Assembly: GCA_026125835.1 (NCBI GenBank)
Contig: JAHCKJ010000163.1
Span: 1-5,276, forward strand
Source of the DNA: Sphingopyxis sp.
GTDB taxonomy: Bacteria > Pseudomonadota > Alphaproteobacteria > Sphingomonadales > Sphingomonadaceae
DNA length: 5,276 nt
Reading direction: 5' to 3'
Shown here: in pieces, positions 4,376-5,276 of the stretch
Position numbering within the stretch: position 1 is the first letter of the stretch
Layout: each line of letters opens with the position of its first letter
Notes under the pieces: model-generated
Database searches by the model: none
What the model was told of the DNA's origin: nothing
What the model saw: only the letters and a program-made list of their open reading frames with translations
Translations under genes and position numbers: made by a program

Positions 4376-5276
4376 GGCGCCTTCTTCCTCCCAAAAGCGG
4401 CCAGGATCGCGGCGCGCTGCTTGCGCCAACTGACGCTGTCGGGTGCGATCAGTTCGACATGGCCTTCGCCCGGTGTCACCTCCATCGGCACCGTCACGCC
4501 CAGCTTGGCCATCGCGGCGCTGTAGGCGGCGCCCGTTGCGGGCGGGGTGACATGGTCGCGGTCGTTGTTGAACTGCATCTCGCGCGCGGTGCCGAGCGGC
4601 ATTTCGGGGGGCGAGGTACGCGCATAATCGCCGCGCGCCATCGCGGCGGGGGCATCGGCACCGCAGGCGTGGCCGCTGCTCGCGGCGCCGGCGCGCAGAT
4701 CGGGCAAGCCGCCCTGGCTGATGGCGAGGTCGATGCGGATCGGGTCGGCGCCGCGCAGCACATCGCCTGCCGCCAGCGCCGGACGCCGTGCCAGCCACAG
4801 CGCCAGATGGCCGCCGGCGCTGTGGCCGATGGCGATGCGAATGCCGCCGGTGTCGAACCCGTGCTTCGCGCCATCGGCGACAAACAGGTCGGCGGCGCGC
4901 GCCACATCTTCATAAGTCCCCGGCATCCCGCCGCCGCGATCGACGCCGCGATATTCGATGTTCCACACGCCGACGCCCTGCGACCGCAGGTCGTCGGCGA
5001 TCCAGTTCATGATGTCGCGCTCGGCGACCGCAGTCTGCCAGCAGCCGCCATGGATCATGATCACCGCGGGGTGCGGCCCCTGCCCTTTTGGCACCCACAA
5101 ATCGACGATCTGGAGCGGATCCTCGCCATAGCGGATCGTCGCATCGGGCGACGGCTTGGCGCGGGTCAAAAGGTCGGGCCACGTCATGATCGGCTTGTCG
5201 TTCAACGCCGCATCCTCATTCGCTTGCCCGACCGGTGCAGGAACGCAGGCGGCGAGCAGCAGCGCCAGCCCCGCGA
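4372..5276 (-). CDS. Alpha/beta-hydrolase, kynurenine formamidase type, with lipoprotein signal (5' end outside window)
   Basis: It probably hydrolyses N-formyl-L-kynurenine to L-kynurenine and formate, the step before kynureninase; the role rests on the fold plus the coupled kynU gene. Counting from the first whole codon (5274), 300 residues are visible. They show the oxyanion motif HGGCW (75-79), the nucleophile elbow GHSAGG (150-155, Ser152), a likely acid in NNDRDHVTPP (Asp240), and His272 in GEGHVEL. This is the Ser-hydrolase type of arylformamidase, not the metal-dependent KynB type, so I give no symbol. The frame has no stop up to the window edge and reads AGLALLLAAC-VPAP, a signal core and lipobox with the lipid-anchored Cys at residue 10. 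A TTG at 5205 has GAGG eight bases upstream and would give a cytoplasmic 277-residue form, but the in-frame lipobox argues against it. The stop overlaps the kynU start. Other carboxylesterase substrates are possible. Confidence 0.85.
   Translation of the reverse strand, partial: AGLALLLAACVPAPVGQANEDAALNDKPIMTWPDLLTRAKPSPDATIRYGEDPLQIVDLWVPKGQGPHPAVIMIHGGCWQTAVAERDIMNWIADDLRSQGVGVWNIEYRGVDRGGGMPGTYEDVARAADLFVADGAKHGFDTGGIRIAIGHSAGGHLALWLARRPALAAGDVLRGADPIRIDLAISQGGLPDLRAGAASSGHACGADAPAAMARGDYARTSPPEMPLGTAREMQFNNDRDHVTPPATGAAYSAAMAKLGVTVPMEVTPGEGHVELIAPDSVSWRKQRAAILAAFGRKKAP

Noticed and set aside
3821..4525. Long plus-strand frame opposite kynU and the formamidase
   Set aside because: It is antisense to two confidently identified enzymes and arises from their G/C-biased third positions.
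4376..4798. Upstream in-frame extension of kynureninase, making a 546-residue protein
   Set aside because: The added part is the antisense-free shadow of the formamidase gene in another frame and is Arg/Ala-rich. Kynureninase of normal length begins at the ATG at 4375, which has a Shine-Dalgarno.

Overview
The window looks like an ordinary chromosomal segment of a high-GC alphaproteobacterium, most likely a sphingomonad (Sphingomonas/Sphingopyxis-like). The evidence is a SciP/DUF1153 cell-cycle regulator (an alphaproteobacterial family), an alphaproteobacterial-style MnmA with its CCAGQD and PCVRCN motifs, and strongly G/C-ending codons. The genus call is inference from gene style, not from an alignment. 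I see no mobile element, CRISPR array, tRNA or rRNA.

Left part (1-1341). The N-terminal half of mnmA (tRNA 2-thiouridylase) runs leftward off the window. Diverging from it is a two-gene rightward unit: an unrecognised 126-residue protein, then sciP, joined by an ATGA stop/start overlap. The unit closes with a textbook hairpin-plus-T-tract terminator. The mnmA/orphan intergenic region holds a near-match to a CtrA box (TTAA-N7-TAAC) and an inverted repeat built from two diverging TTGAC elements. This fits the known place of SciP in the CtrA circuit, but it is inference.

Middle part (1342-3141). A 90-residue acidic, Ala-rich small lipoprotein is followed by a strong symmetric hairpin. Next comes a roughly 190-bp convergent gap without a convincing gene; it contains a 14-bp perfect palindrome resembling a CRP/FNR-family operator (TGTGA-N6-TCACC) and a GC-rich 11-bp hairpin. 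A GNAT acetyltransferase then runs leftward, with a readable promoter and a strong Shine-Dalgarno. It is divergent from an XRE-type HTH regulator.

Right part (3158-5276). Two leftward, translationally coupled kynurenine-pathway genes lie here: an alpha/beta-hydrolase of kynurenine formamidase type, whose 5' end is outside the window, and kynureninase (kynU). Together they would turn N-formylkynurenine into kynurenine and then anthranilate plus alanine. The main oddity of the window is that the hydrolase reading frame continues upstream of the apparent TTG start into a lipoprotein-type signal sequence with a lipobox cysteine. This suggests an exported, lipid-anchored enzyme paired with a cytoplasmic kynureninase.
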